From RGIG5472 sp051867615 (GTDB lineage: Bacteria; Bacillota; Clostridia; Oscillospirales; Oscillospiraceae), in contig JBJDYU010000037.1 in the NCBI GenBank assembly GCA_051867615.1, forward strand, positions 1 to 12,470: DNA of 12,470 nt. The letters are read 5' to 3'. Both the position numbers and the translations under genes were made by a program. Positions 6,375-12,470 of this stretch are shown one piece after another. The notes under the pieces were generated by a model. It had not been told where the DNA came from, searched no databases, and worked only from the letters and a program-made list of their open reading frames with translations. Every line of letters begins with the position of its first letter. The first letter of the stretch is position 1.

Positions 6375-6401
6375 GGCGGCGCGGCCCCTGGCCGCGCCGC
6401 C
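6375..6401 (-). terminator. GC-rich hairpin, likely terminator of the membrane protein gene
   Basis: GGCGGCGCGGCC (6375-6386) pairs perfectly with 6390-6401 around a three-base loop. On the minus strand it is followed by a moderately T-rich run (TTGTATTCTCTTTAT). It lies 37 bases after the stop of the gene that ends at 6438. Confidence 0.6.
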
Positions 6402-6437
6402 CGAAATGACAGATACCGATATAGAATCAGGAACGGC

Positions 6438-7124
6438 TCACTCTGCTCCGTTGATGGCGAAAAAGCGCTGCCAGGCGGGGAAGCGGGGCGAGAAGTCGAA
6501 CACCCGGTCAAGGACGCGGCACCAGAAGGAGATCAGCACGCCGTTCAAAAACGCGCAGACCACGGAGCCGACGCCGATGCCCACGATGCGGCCGAAAAAG
6601 AGGAAGGACAGCGCAAGCCCCACCGCGCAGCTCGCAAGGTCGTAGCCGATCTTGAACTTGCCCATATCCACGCCGAATTTCCCGCTGAGGCCCTTGACGA
6701 TCAGCTCATAGATCTGGGGCGGGAAGTAGCTGCGGAAATAGAAGGAGACGGCGAAGGCGTTCACCAGCATTCCCACCACATACAGCAGTACCCGCGCGCC
6801 CAGGGAAGGCAGCGGGATAGCGGCGATGAGCGGGATCCAGAGATCCAGCACCACGCCATAGAGAAACGCGGCGAGGAAAGAAAACAGATAGCTGACGCGA
6901 AAGCGCCCCATGATCAGGCAGAACAGCACCAGCAGCACGCCCTGCAGGCAGTATTCCGCCATGCCGAAGGTGAGAAAGCCGAGCTTCTCCGACAGCAGAT
7001 ACGCGGGGACCACCACCACGGAAAGGCCAAAGTCGCCCCGGGCCATCATGGCGGTGCCCAGCGGCAGAATGACCGTCCCCACCAGGAACGACAGCTCCCC
7101 AAAGGGGCCGAGCTTGCGTTTCAA
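6438..7124 (-). CDS. YczE/YyaS/YitT-like integral membrane protein (DUF6198 type)
   Basis: This is a very hydrophobic protein of 228 residues with about five or six membrane segments, including stretches in FGELSFLVGTVILPLGTA, LQGVLLVLFCLIMG, LFSFLAAFLYGVVLDLW and VLLYVVGMLVNAFAVSFYF. The early LPLGTAMMARGDFG turn and the amphipathic middle loop resemble the YczE/YitT family of Firmicutes, whose transported substrate and function are unknown. I prefer the TTG start at 7124, with AAGGA (7134-7138) nine bases before it in a sequence close to AAGGAGGTGAT. The ATG at 7145 has no ribosome site and abuts the preceding terminator. No separate promoter is evident, so it may depend on read-through of that terminator. 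It has no evident functional link to the transketolase genes upstream. Confidence 0.75.
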   Translation of the reverse strand: MKRKLGPFGELSFLVGTVILPLGTAMMARGDFGLSVVVVPAYLLSEKLGFLTFGMAEYCLQGVLLVLFCLIMGRFRVSYLFSFLAAFLYGVVLDLWIPLIAAIPLPSLGARVLLYVVGMLVNAFAVSFYFRSYFPPQIYELIVKGLSGKFGVDMGKFKIGYDLASCAVGLALSFLFFGRIVGIGVGSVVCAFLNGVLISFWCRVLDRVFDFSPRFPAWQRFFAINGAE

Positions 7125-7133
7125 AGCATCACA

Positions 7134-7138
7134 TCCTT
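7134..7138 (-). promoter_or_regulatory. Ribosome binding site fixing the membrane protein TTG start
   Basis: The minus strand reads AAAGGATGTGATGCTTTG, one base away from the consensus AAAGGAGGTGAT. The in-frame TTG at 7124 is correctly spaced; the upstream ATG 7145 would place this site inside the gene. Confidence 0.5.
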
Positions 7139-7150
7139 TGTTCATTCTGC

Positions 7151-7178
7151 AAAAAAGGGGAGGTGGAACCTCCCCTTT
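7151..7178 (-). terminator. Terminator of the transketolase operon
   Basis: AAAGGGGAGGT (7154-7164) pairs perfectly with ACCTCCCCTTT (7168-7178) around GGA. On the minus strand it ends in six T's, a textbook intrinsic terminator 18 bases after the transketolase stop. Confidence 0.9.
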
Positions 7179-7196
7179 ATGTTTTTTGCGCTGTGC

Positions 7197-8129
7197 TTAC
7201 AGCTCCGACTTGATCCTGGCCGCGATCTGCTCAGCGGTGAGTCCGTACTCCCGCAGTACGTCCGCGGCCTTGCCGGACTGGCCGAAGCGGTCCTCCACGC
7301 CGATCTTGTGGAAGGTGCAGGAGACCTTGCCGAAGAGAACGGCCGCCACAGCGTCGCCGAGGCCCCCGATGACGGAGTGCTCCTCCAGCGTAAAGACCTT
7401 GCCGGTGGCAGAAGCATAGCGGGTGATGGTCTCGGCATCGATGGGCTTGATGGTGCTGACGTTCACCACCGCGAGCTCGATGCCGTCGGCCGCCAGCAGC
7501 TTCGCCGCCTCCAGCGCTTCGCTGACCATGAGGCCGCAGGCGAAGACCACGGCGTCCTTGCCCTCCCGCAGGCAGTGGGCCTTGCCGAGGACGAAGGGCT
7601 TTGCCAGCTCTCCCTCGAACACCGGGGAGGCGAGACGGGCCAGACGCATATAGGCGGGGCCTTGATACTCCGCCAGAGCAAAGGTGGCCTCCCGCGCCTC
7701 GGTGGCGTCAGCGGGAACCACCACCACCATGCCGGGGATGACGCGCATGAGGGCGATATCCTCAATGCACTGGTGGCTGCCGCCGTCCTCGCCCACGGAA
7801 ACGCCGGCGTGGGTGGCGCAGACCTTCACATTGAAACGGGGATAGGCCACGCTGTTGCGGATTTGCTCATAGGCGCGGCCCGCGGCGAACATGGCGAAGG
7901 AGGAGCAGAAGGGGATAAGGCCCGTGGTGGAGAGGCCGGCGGCCATGCCCACCATGTTGCCCTCCGCAATGCCGGCGTTGAAGAAGCGGTCGGGATACGC
8001 GGCGGCGAACTTGCAGGTCTGGGTGGCGTTGGCCAGGTCGGCGTCCAGCACCACCACCTTTTCGTTCTTCGCGCCCAGTTCCACCAGCGCGGCGCCGTAA
8101 GCGGCGCGGGTTGCGATCTTTTCACTCAT
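7197..8129 (-). CDS. Transketolase, C-terminal subunit
   Basis: This 310-residue protein is the second half of a split transketolase. It holds the pyrimidine-binding domain of the thiamine diphosphate site (about 5-165) with the catalytic glutamate Glu56 in NAGIAEGNMVG. The SVGEDGGSHQ (111-120) and VIPGMVVVVPAD (130-141) segments follow, and then the C-terminal transketolase domain (about 185-305) with TLEEHSVIGGLG. The complex moves two-carbon units between sugar phosphates in the non-oxidative pentose phosphate pathway. Split transketolases are common in Clostridia. GGAGG lies eight bases before ATG 8129, inside the end of the N-terminal subunit gene, and only three bases separate the two genes, so the subunits are made together. 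The DXS family shares the fold, but the split and the partner argue for transketolase. Confidence 0.92.
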   Translation of the reverse strand: MSEKIATRAAYGAALVELGAKNEKVVVLDADLANATQTCKFAAAYPDRFFNAGIAEGNMVGMAAGLSTTGLIPFCSSFAMFAAGRAYEQIRNSVAYPRFNVKVCATHAGVSVGEDGGSHQCIEDIALMRVIPGMVVVVPADATEAREATFALAEYQGPAYMRLARLASPVFEGELAKPFVLGKAHCLREGKDAVVFACGLMVSEALEAAKLLAADGIELAVVNVSTIKPIDAETITRYASATGKVFTLEEHSVIGGLGDAVAAVLFGKVSCTFHKIGVEDRFGQSGKAADVLREYGLTAEQIAARIKSEL

Positions 8130-8132
8130 GTC

Positions 8133-8942
8133 TCAGCCCTCCAGTTCCGCAAGAGCGGTCTTCCGCTGCTCCTCATTGGGAGCCTTGCCGTGCCAGCCCA
8201 CCTGATTCTCCATGAAGGAAACGCCCTTGCCCTTGACGGTGTGGGCCAGGATGCATTTGGGCTTGCCCACTACCTTGGCGTCCAGCGCCGCGGCGATGCT
8301 GCGCAGGTCGTTGCCGTCCTCCAGCTCGTATACCTCGAAGCCGAAAGCAGCCAGCTTCGCGGCCAGATCGCCCAGAGACATGACCTGGTCGTTGGTGCCG
8401 TCGATCTGCAGGCCGTTGTTGTCGATGATGACGGTCAGGTTGTCCAGCTTATAGTGATTGGCAGCCATGAAGGATTCCCAGATCTCGCCCTCCTGGCACT
8501 CGCCGTCGCCGAGGATAGTGTAGACCTGATAGCTCTTGCCCTGATGCTTGGTGCCGAGGGCCATGCCCACCGCGATGGCGCAGCCCTGGCCGAGAGAGCC
8601 GGTGGAGGCGTCCACGCCGGGAATCTTCTTGGCGTCCGGGTGGCCCTGAAGACGGCTGTGAAGCTGGCGGAAATCGGCGTACTCATCCCGGGAAATAAAG
8701 CCCCGGGCCGCGAGAGCCGCGTAATAGCAGGGGGCCGCGTGGCCCTTGCTCAGCACAAAGCGGTCGCGGTCGGGATCATAGGGGTTCGCGGGGTCAATAT
8801 GCATACGGTCGCAGAACACGCTGGCCATCAGCTCCACGCAGGAGAGAGAGCCGCCGGGATGGCCGCTGCCGGCGTTGGCGGTCATGTTGATGATATCCCG
8901 GCGCATCTGCCTGCACAGAGACGTCAGCTCGTCAAAATTCAT
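8133..8942 (-). CDS. Transketolase, N-terminal subunit
   Basis: This 269-residue protein is the first half of the split transketolase and carries the diphosphate-binding half of the thiamine diphosphate site. Visible motifs are SGHPGG (26-31), SKGHAA (65-70), GSLGQG (115-120), GDGECQEGEIWE (145-156) and, about 25 residues further, DNNGLQIDG, giving the GDG...N cofactor and magnesium motif. The final TVKGKGVSFME and HGKAPN are also typical. It has the usual length for such subunits. GGAGGT (8949-8954) lies six bases before ATG 8942. It is the first gene of a two-gene operon with its own promoter and terminator. It supplies the link between the hexose phosphates of the glycolytic genes nearby and pentose phosphates, although the genes are not co-transcribed. 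Confidence 0.92.
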   Translation of the reverse strand: MNFDELTSLCRQMRRDIINMTANAGSGHPGGSLSCVELMASVFCDRMHIDPANPYDPDRDRFVLSKGHAAPCYYAALAARGFISRDEYADFRQLHSRLQGHPDAKKIPGVDASTGSLGQGCAIAVGMALGTKHQGKSYQVYTILGDGECQEGEIWESFMAANHYKLDNLTVIIDNNGLQIDGTNDQVMSLGDLAAKLAAFGFEVYELEDGNDLRSIAAALDAKVVGKPKCILAHTVKGKGVSFMENQVGWHGKAPNEEQRKTALAELEG

Positions 8943-8979
8943 GGAACTACCTCCGAATCATTTGAAAACTTACACAGTA

Positions 8980-9008
8980 AGACTACCCAATTTGCCCGGC
9001 AAAGTCAA
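8980..9008 (-). promoter_or_regulatory. Probable promoter of the transketolase operon
   Basis: On the minus strand TTGACT (9003-9008) and TAGTCT (8980-8985) are 17 bases apart. The -35 box is strong and the -10 box weak. A start near 8973 gives a leader of about 31 bases. It lies back to back with the metal-operon promoter. Confidence 0.45.
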
Positions 9009-9058
9009 TGACAAATGGGTACAACTTTTGGGAAATCAAAAGAATTTTTCCGTGGGGC

Positions 9059-9086
9059 TTGACAATGGGGAAAAGCATGATATGAT
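9059..9086 (+). promoter_or_regulatory. Strong sigma-A promoter of the metal-resistance operon
   Basis: TTGACA (9059-9064), 16 bases, TATGAT (9081-9086). The -35 box is perfect and the -10 box has five of six bases. The start would fall near 9093, at the edge of the dyad that probably binds the repressor. Confidence 0.8.
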
Positions 9087-9092
9087 GAACAC

Positions 9093-9119
9093 ATGAACAT
9101 TTGCGCATATATTTATGCG
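9093..9119. promoter_or_regulatory. Candidate operator: two overlapping dyads
   Basis: ATGAACATTTGCGCAT (9093-9108) fits the imperfect palindrome ATGnnCAnnTGnnCAT and resembles the TGAACA-type operators of ArsR/SmtB/CadC repressors. It overlaps a second dyad, CGCATA...TATGCG (9104-9119). Both sit directly downstream of the -10 box, where a bound repressor would block initiation. A second ATGAACA copy at 9084-9090 overlaps the -10 box. The assignment is from position and pattern only. Confidence 0.55.
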
Positions 9120-9135
9120 AGGCAGGAGGAATACC

Positions 9136-9507
9136 ATGAGCCGGAAACGGGAAGATATCTGCGAGGAGACGGTGATCCACGAGGGCGTGGTGCAGCGGCT
9201 GGGCGCGCGTATGCCGGAGGATGCGTGTCTGGAGGAGGTGGCGGAGCTGTTCAAAATGTTCGGCGACAAGACGCGGGCGCGCATCCTCTGCGCGCTGAAC
9301 ATGGAGGAGCTTTGCGTGTGCGACCTGGCGGCACTGCTGAACATGAACCAGTCCGCCATCAGCCACCAGCTGCGCCTGCTGAAGGCGGTGCGCCTGGTGC
9401 GGAGCCGCAAGCAGGGGAGAGAGGTCTTCTACTCGCTGGACGACCAGCATATCCAGGCCATTTTTGCTTTGGCCTTCACCCATGTTTCCGAAGAAAGGGG
9501 GCGCTGA
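9136..9507 (+). CDS. ArsR/SmtB-family metal-responsive repressor (CadC-like)
   Basis: This is a 123-residue winged-helix repressor that would release its operator when it binds metal. The helix-turn-helix is in VCDLAALLNMNQSAISHQLRLL (about 61-83). Two metal sites are visible. The alpha-3 site is ELCVCD with Cys60 and Cys62, as in CadC and ArsR for soft metals. The alpha-5 site is Asp103-x-His105-x10-His116-x2-Glu119, an exact fit to the SmtB/CzrA zinc motif. Cys9 may add the third thiolate contributed by the N-terminus in CadC, though CadC has two cysteines there. AGGAGG (9124-9129) lies six bases before ATG 9136; the frame can be extended seven codons upstream without support. It precedes the efflux ATPase by two bases and follows the strong promoter with dyads, so it probably represses this operon. 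Confidence 0.92.
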   Translation: MSRKREDICEETVIHEGVVQRLGARMPEDACLEEVAELFKMFGDKTRARILCALNMEELCVCDLAALLNMNQSAISHQLRLLKAVRLVRSRKQGREVFYSLDDQHIQAIFALAFTHVSEERGR

Positions 9508-9509
9508 GC

Positions 9510-11519
9510 ATGGCGCACGAGCATGAACATGAACACGGCTGCTGCTGTGAGAAAAAGACGGAGCATAAAGAACACACGCACAGGGAGGACGCCTGCTGCT
9601 GTCACGGGGCCGAAGAAAAACACAGCCATTCCCATGGATGCAGCTGCGGCTGCGGACATGAGCACGGCGGCGAGGAGGGCGAAGGCAAGGGATTGCTGCT
9701 GCGCATCTGCGTGTCCGCGGTGCTGCTGGGCGTGAGCTTCCTGCTGCCGGAGCGTCAGCTCCCCTGGCTTCTCCTGCTGGCGGCGGCGTATCTCCTCTCC
9801 GGCGCCACGGTGCTGAAGGAGGCGGCGACGAATATCCTCCACGGCGAGGTCTTCGACGAGTGCTTCCTCATGACTGTCGCCAGCCTCGGCGCGGTCTGCA
9901 TCGGCGAGTGGCAGGAGGCCGCGGCGGTGATGGTGCTGTATCAGCTGGGCGAATACCTGCAGGATAAGGCGGTGGATTCCTCCCGCAGCTCCATCACGGC
10001 GCTGATGAACATCCGTCCCGACACCGCCCGGGTGCTGTCCGGCGGCGAGGAGACGGAAATAGCGGCGGAAGAAGTCGCCGTGGGCGCGGAGATCATCGTC
10101 CGCCCCGGCGAGCGCATCCCGCTGGACAGCGTGGTGCTGGAGGGTTCCTCCTCGCTGAATAACGCCGCCCTGACCGGCGAATCCGCGCCGGTGGAGGTGT
10201 CGGCGGGCGACAAAGCCCTCGCTGGCTGCGTGAACCTCTCCGGCGTGCTGCGGCTGCGGGCGGAAAAGCCCTTTGCCGACTCCGCCGCCAGCCGCATCCT
10301 GACGCTGGTGGAGGAGGCTTCGGACAAAAAGGCCAAAACGGAGCAGTTCATCACCCGCTTCGCCAGAGTCTACACGCCTGCCGTGGTGGGCATCGCCGTG
10401 GCGCTGGCGGTGCTGCCGCCGCTGCTGGGTCTCGGCGCGTGGCGCGACTTCATCTACCGGGCGCTGGACTTCCTGGTGATCTCCTGCCCCTGCGCGCTGG
10501 TGATCTCTGTACCGCTGACCTATTTCGCGGGCCTTGGCTGCGCGTCCAAAAACGGCGTCCTCATCAAGGGCGGCAACTACATCGACGTGCTGGCGAGGGT
10601 GGAGCTGGCGGCCTTCGACAAGACCGGTACGCTGACGGAGGGCCGCTTCGCCGTGACGCAGCGCCTGCCGGCAGAGGGTGTCAGCGAGGAGACGCTGCTG
10701 GAGCTGGCGGCTCACGCGGAAGCCGCGTCCACCCATCCGCTGGCGCTGTCCGTGCTGCAGGCCTACGGAAAGGAGCCGCAGCGCGAAGCGGTGACGGAAC
10801 AGCGGGAGCTGGCGGGCCGCGGCGTCAGCTGCCGGTATCAGGGCAAGTCCCTGCTGGCCGGTAAGGCGGCGTTCCTGCAGGAAAGTGGCGTTTCCGTGCC
10901 GGAGCTCGCCAGCGCCACAGGCACGCTGATCTTCCTCGCCTGTGACGGACAGTACATGGGTGCGCTGGAGCTTTCCGACACCGTCAAGCCGGACGCGGAA
11001 AAAGCGCTGTCGGCGCTGCGGGAGCTGGGCGTGCGCAAGACGGTGCTGCTCAGCGGCGACCGGGCGGAGACGGTGGAAGCCCTGCGCGAGAGCCTGGGGA
11101 TCGACGAGGCCCACGCCAGGCTGCTGCCGGAGGATAAGGTCAGCTATATGGAAAAGCTCTTGCAGGAGCGCTGCGGTAAAGGCGCTTTGCTTTACGCCGG
11201 TGATGGCATCAACGACGCGCCGGTGCTGGCCCTGTCCGATGTGGGCGTGGCCATGGGCGGCCTCGGCACAGACGCCGCCATGGAGGCTTCCGACGTGGTC
11301 ATCATGGGCGACGAGCCGTCCCGCATCCCGCTGGCCATCCGCATCGCCCGCAAGACCGTCCGCGTGGCCAGAGAGAATATCGTCCTGGCGCTTTTCATCA
11401 AGGCGGCGGTCATGCTGCTGGCGGCCACAGGCTATGTGGGACTCTGGACGGCGGTGTTCGCCGACGTGGGCGTGTGCCTGCTGGCGGTGCTGAACTCCCT
11501 GCGAGCCGCACGGCTCTGA
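9510..11519 (+). CDS. P1B-type heavy-metal ATPase (Zn/Cd/Pb exporter, ZntA/CadA type)
   Basis: This 669-residue membrane pump exports soft divalent metals at the cost of ATP. It has two N-terminal helices (about 62-100), then the pair at about 115-150, TGES at 222-225 in the actuator domain, and SCPCAL with CPC at 326-328 in helix 6. The phosphorylated DKTGT follows at 370-374, then STHPLA (His409-Pro410), GDGIND at 564-569 and two final helices. Lys631 (ALFIKA) and Asp652 (FADVG) are the transmembrane residues typical of the P1B-2 zinc/cadmium/lead group. The first ~54 residues are unusual: instead of a ferredoxin-like HMA domain with GMTCxxC there is a tail with 13 His and 9 Cys, including CCC twice and CSCGC. 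It follows the ArsR gene by two bases with AAAGGGGG upstream, so the two form an operon. The exact metal cannot be fixed, and I leave the symbol open between zntA and cadA. Confidence 0.94.
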   Translation: MAHEHEHEHGCCCEKKTEHKEHTHREDACCCHGAEEKHSHSHGCSCGCGHEHGGEEGEGKGLLLRICVSAVLLGVSFLLPERQLPWLLLLAAAYLLSGATVLKEAATNILHGEVFDECFLMTVASLGAVCIGEWQEAAAVMVLYQLGEYLQDKAVDSSRSSITALMNIRPDTARVLSGGEETEIAAEEVAVGAEIIVRPGERIPLDSVVLEGSSSLNNAALTGESAPVEVSAGDKALAGCVNLSGVLRLRAEKPFADSAASRILTLVEEASDKKAKTEQFITRFARVYTPAVVGIAVALAVLPPLLGLGAWRDFIYRALDFLVISCPCALVISVPLTYFAGLGCASKNGVLIKGGNYIDVLARVELAAFDKTGTLTEGRFAVTQRLPAEGVSEETLLELAAHAEAASTHPLALSVLQAYGKEPQREAVTEQRELAGRGVSCRYQGKSLLAGKAAFLQESGVSVPELASATGTLIFLACDGQYMGALELSDTVKPDAEKALSALRELGVRKTVLLSGDRAETVEALRESLGIDEAHARLLPEDKVSYMEKLLQERCGKGALLYAGDGINDAPVLALSDVGVAMGGLGTDAAMEASDVVIMGDEPSRIPLAIRIARKTVRVARENIVLALFIKAAVMLLAATGYVGLWTAVFADVGVCLLAVLNSLRAARL

Positions 11520-11540
11520 TATCAGGCCATCTGCCGCACA

Positions 11541-11585
11541 GATCACCCTCCCGTACCATATGCTGTACAGGAGGGTGATCGTTTT
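11541..11585 (+). terminator. Hairpin after the ATPase gene that also contains the next ribosome site
   Basis: GATCACCCTCC (11541-11551) pairs perfectly with GGAGGGTGATC (11570-11580), with an inner GTAC/GTAC extension and an eight-base loop. It is followed by GTTTTGTCTTT, so it can act as an intrinsic terminator for the metal operon. The 3' arm carries AGGAGG (11569-11574), the only good ribosome site for the amidase start at TTG 11584. A transcript reading through from upstream would therefore hide that site. Confidence 0.7.
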
Positions 11586-12129
11586 GTCTTTACTGCTGTT
11601 TCCGTATGAGCGCCGCGCCGCCGTGCGCTATGCCCGCCGCTGGGCCTACGGCAGAAACCCGGCATTTTATGATTATGAGGAGATCGGCGGCGACTGCACC
11701 AACTTTGCTTCCCAATGTCTCTACGCCGGCGGCGGCGTGATGAACTATACGCCGACCTTTGGCTGGTACTACATAGACGCCAACCAGAAGTCGCCGTCCT
11801 GGACCGGCGTGACCTATCTGTTCGATTTTCTCACCAGGAAAGAGCCCTCCACCGGCCCTGTGGGCAGGGAAGTGGAGATGGACGAGATCCGCCCCGGCGA
11901 CCTGGTGCAGCTTTCCTTTGACGGCGTATCATACCAGCATACGCCGGTGGTAGTCTTCGCCTCGGAGCCGAGGACGCTGGGCGATATTCTGGTGGCGGCC
12001 CACAGCTACGATGCGCTGGACCGTCCGCTGGACAGCTATACCTTTGAAAAAATACGCTTCATCCACATCGAAGGGGTCTACCGGGAGATTCCCATACGTC
12101 GCATGGGGCCGAACCTCATTGAATTGTGA
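11584..12129 (+). CDS. Amidase_6-family putative amidase
   Basis: This is a protein of 181 residues whose core matches the Amidase_6 (PF12671) family common in spore-forming Firmicutes. It has ERRAAVRYARRWAYGRNP, then GGDCTNFASQCLYAGG with the likely nucleophile Cys38 and TFGWYY. It continues with RPGDLVQLSF, QHTPVVV with His119, AAHSYD with His140, and RFIHIEGV at the end. The fold is of the papain/NlpC type; the presumed activity is hydrolysis of an amide bond, perhaps in the cell wall, but no substrate is established. There is no signal peptide, although the first six residues are hydrophobic. I chose TTG 11584 because AGGAGG (11569-11574) precedes it by nine bases; ATG 11560 has no ribosome site and lies inside the hairpin. 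The stop lies in a 7-bp tandem repeat (12121-12134), so the natural C-terminus may have been slightly altered. Confidence 0.85.
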   Translation: MSLLLFPYERRAAVRYARRWAYGRNPAFYDYEEIGGDCTNFASQCLYAGGGVMNYTPTFGWYYIDANQKSPSWTGVTYLFDFLTRKEPSTGPVGREVEMDEIRPGDLVQLSFDGVSYQHTPVVVFASEPRTLGDILVAAHSYDALDRPLDSYTFEKIRFIHIEGVYREIPIRRMGPNLIEL

Positions 12130-12134
12130 ATTGT
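12121..12134. repeat. Short tandem repeat over the amidase stop
   Basis: GAATTGT occurs twice in tandem (12121-12127 and 12128-12134), and the amidase TGA (12127-12129) falls across the joint. It marks the start of the gene-free AT-variable stretch and may be the edge of an inserted or degenerated repeat. Confidence 0.45.
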
Positions 12135-12409
12135 TTAACAATAGGCGGCGCGGCAGGGAAGGCCAAAACGCTTTCCAGAGCCTGCGCATAATAAAGCAGA
12201 GTGGACACAGCCCGCCAGTTCGCCGCTGCCAAAATACATCTGACATTGAATAGGAATAAAGCGGCGGCAAGCTGTTGTCCACGGCCTTGACCAAACGGCT
12301 GTCTGCGAGCGCTGAGAAAATGGATGATCGAAGCAAAATCCCGCGATACAGCCAACAGAGAGAATTTCAGCGAAGAAATGTCTTGCGAAGCCGCGCCGGT
12401 GCAGCGGAG
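12130..12409. other. Gene-free stretch after the amidase
   Basis: I see no convincing gene here on either strand. Minus-strand frames of about 80 and 135 codons run through it but have no ribosome site, and the longer runs antisense into the amidase. A 38-codon plus frame (12320-12436) ends inside the first large hairpin and looks accidental. No strong terminator for the amidase is evident; ATTGTTTAACAAT (12131-12143) is only a weak dyad. Confidence 0.5.
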
Positions 12410-12467
12410 TATGAAAAAGTCATAACCACCGGCTAAGCCGGTGGCTTGAGTTGGCCCTATAAGGGCC
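12410..12467. repeat. Cluster of three hairpins, possible IS200/IS605-type element end
   Basis: Three dyads follow each other: TATGA/TCATA (12410-12424), a 9-bp perfect stem CCACCGGCT/AGCCGGTGG with a one-base gap (12426-12444), and GGCCCT/AGGGCC around ATA (12453-12467). Subterminal hairpins of this kind are what IS200/IS605-family transposases recognise. The string resembles repeats I know from gut Clostridia, but no transposase is in the window, so the assignment stays tentative. The middle hairpin followed by TTATGACTTTTT on the minus strand could alternatively be a terminator for a gene beyond the right edge. Confidence 0.45.
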
Positions 12468-12470
12468 TAT

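Noticed and set aside
6036..9011. 991-codon plus-strand frame across the sigma factor, membrane protein and transketolase genes
   Set aside because: It is antisense to four well-supported genes, is full of low-complexity Ala/Gly/His/Val sequence and shows no domain; it is an artefact of high GC content.
9093..9509. Extension of the metal ATPase upstream to 9093
   Set aside because: The extra 139 codons overlap the ArsR gene in another frame and read as Gly/Ala/Arg-rich nonsense; the His/Cys-rich start at ATG 9510 has its own ribosome site.
9429..11546. 705-codon minus-strand frame opposite the metal ATPase
   Set aside because: It has an Arg/His/Gln-rich composition typical of a GC-rich antisense shadow, and the plus strand has all P-type ATPase motifs.
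11929..12355. Two minus-strand frames (80 and 135 codons) in the right-hand gene-free part
   Set aside because: Neither has a ribosome site or family likeness, and one is largely antisense to the amidase.
12320..12436. 38-codon plus-strand frame before the terminal hairpins
   Set aside because: It has no ribosome site and stops inside the palindrome; it is probably chance.
1..12470. CRISPR arrays, tRNA or rRNA genes
   Set aside because: I saw no regularly spaced repeats, no cloverleaf with CCA-adjacent acceptor stem and no conserved rRNA segments.

Overview
The window looks like a chromosomal segment of a GC-rich, endospore-forming member of the Clostridia, most likely Oscillospiraceae/Ruminococcaceae. 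The clues are a spoIVA segment, a pyrophosphate-type phosphofructokinase, a split transketolase, AGGAGG ribosome sites with several TTG starts, and an Amidase_6 protein. The family-level placement is inference.

Positions 1 to about 1890 are the end of a mobile element. They hold a terminator-like hairpin, a second perfect hairpin, the first ~20 codons of a broken DUF3846 gene (104-217), and a large serine recombinase (256-1899). Base composition is visibly less GC-rich than the rest of the window. Directly behind the recombinase lies an open frame that is clearly the last ~92 residues of SpoIVA, the ATPase of the spore coat basement layer (1893-2171). The other ~400 codons are absent. The recombinase stop codon TGA overlaps the conserved HMI codons of spoIVA. 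The simplest reading is that an element has integrated inside spoIVA and this window shows its right-hand junction, comparable to skin in sigK. Whether the element excises during sporulation or has simply destroyed the gene cannot be decided here.

From 2172 on the segment is ordinary chromosome. A PPi-type phosphofructokinase (minus) and a class II fructose-bisphosphate aldolase (plus) are divergent, each with its own promoter; together they are two successive glycolytic steps. An ECF sigma factor and its overlapping DUF4179 anti-sigma partner follow (minus), then a YczE/YitT-like membrane protein (minus), then the two subunits of a split transketolase (minus), linking glycolysis to the pentose phosphate pathway.

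A divergent metal-resistance operon follows: an ArsR/CadC-type repressor and a P1B-type Zn/Cd/Pb ATPase, behind a strong promoter with overlapping dyads. A hairpin after the ATPase contains the ribosome site of a small Amidase_6 protein. The last ~340 bases hold no convincing gene and end in three closely spaced hairpins that resemble the end of an IS200/IS605-type element or a derived repeat.
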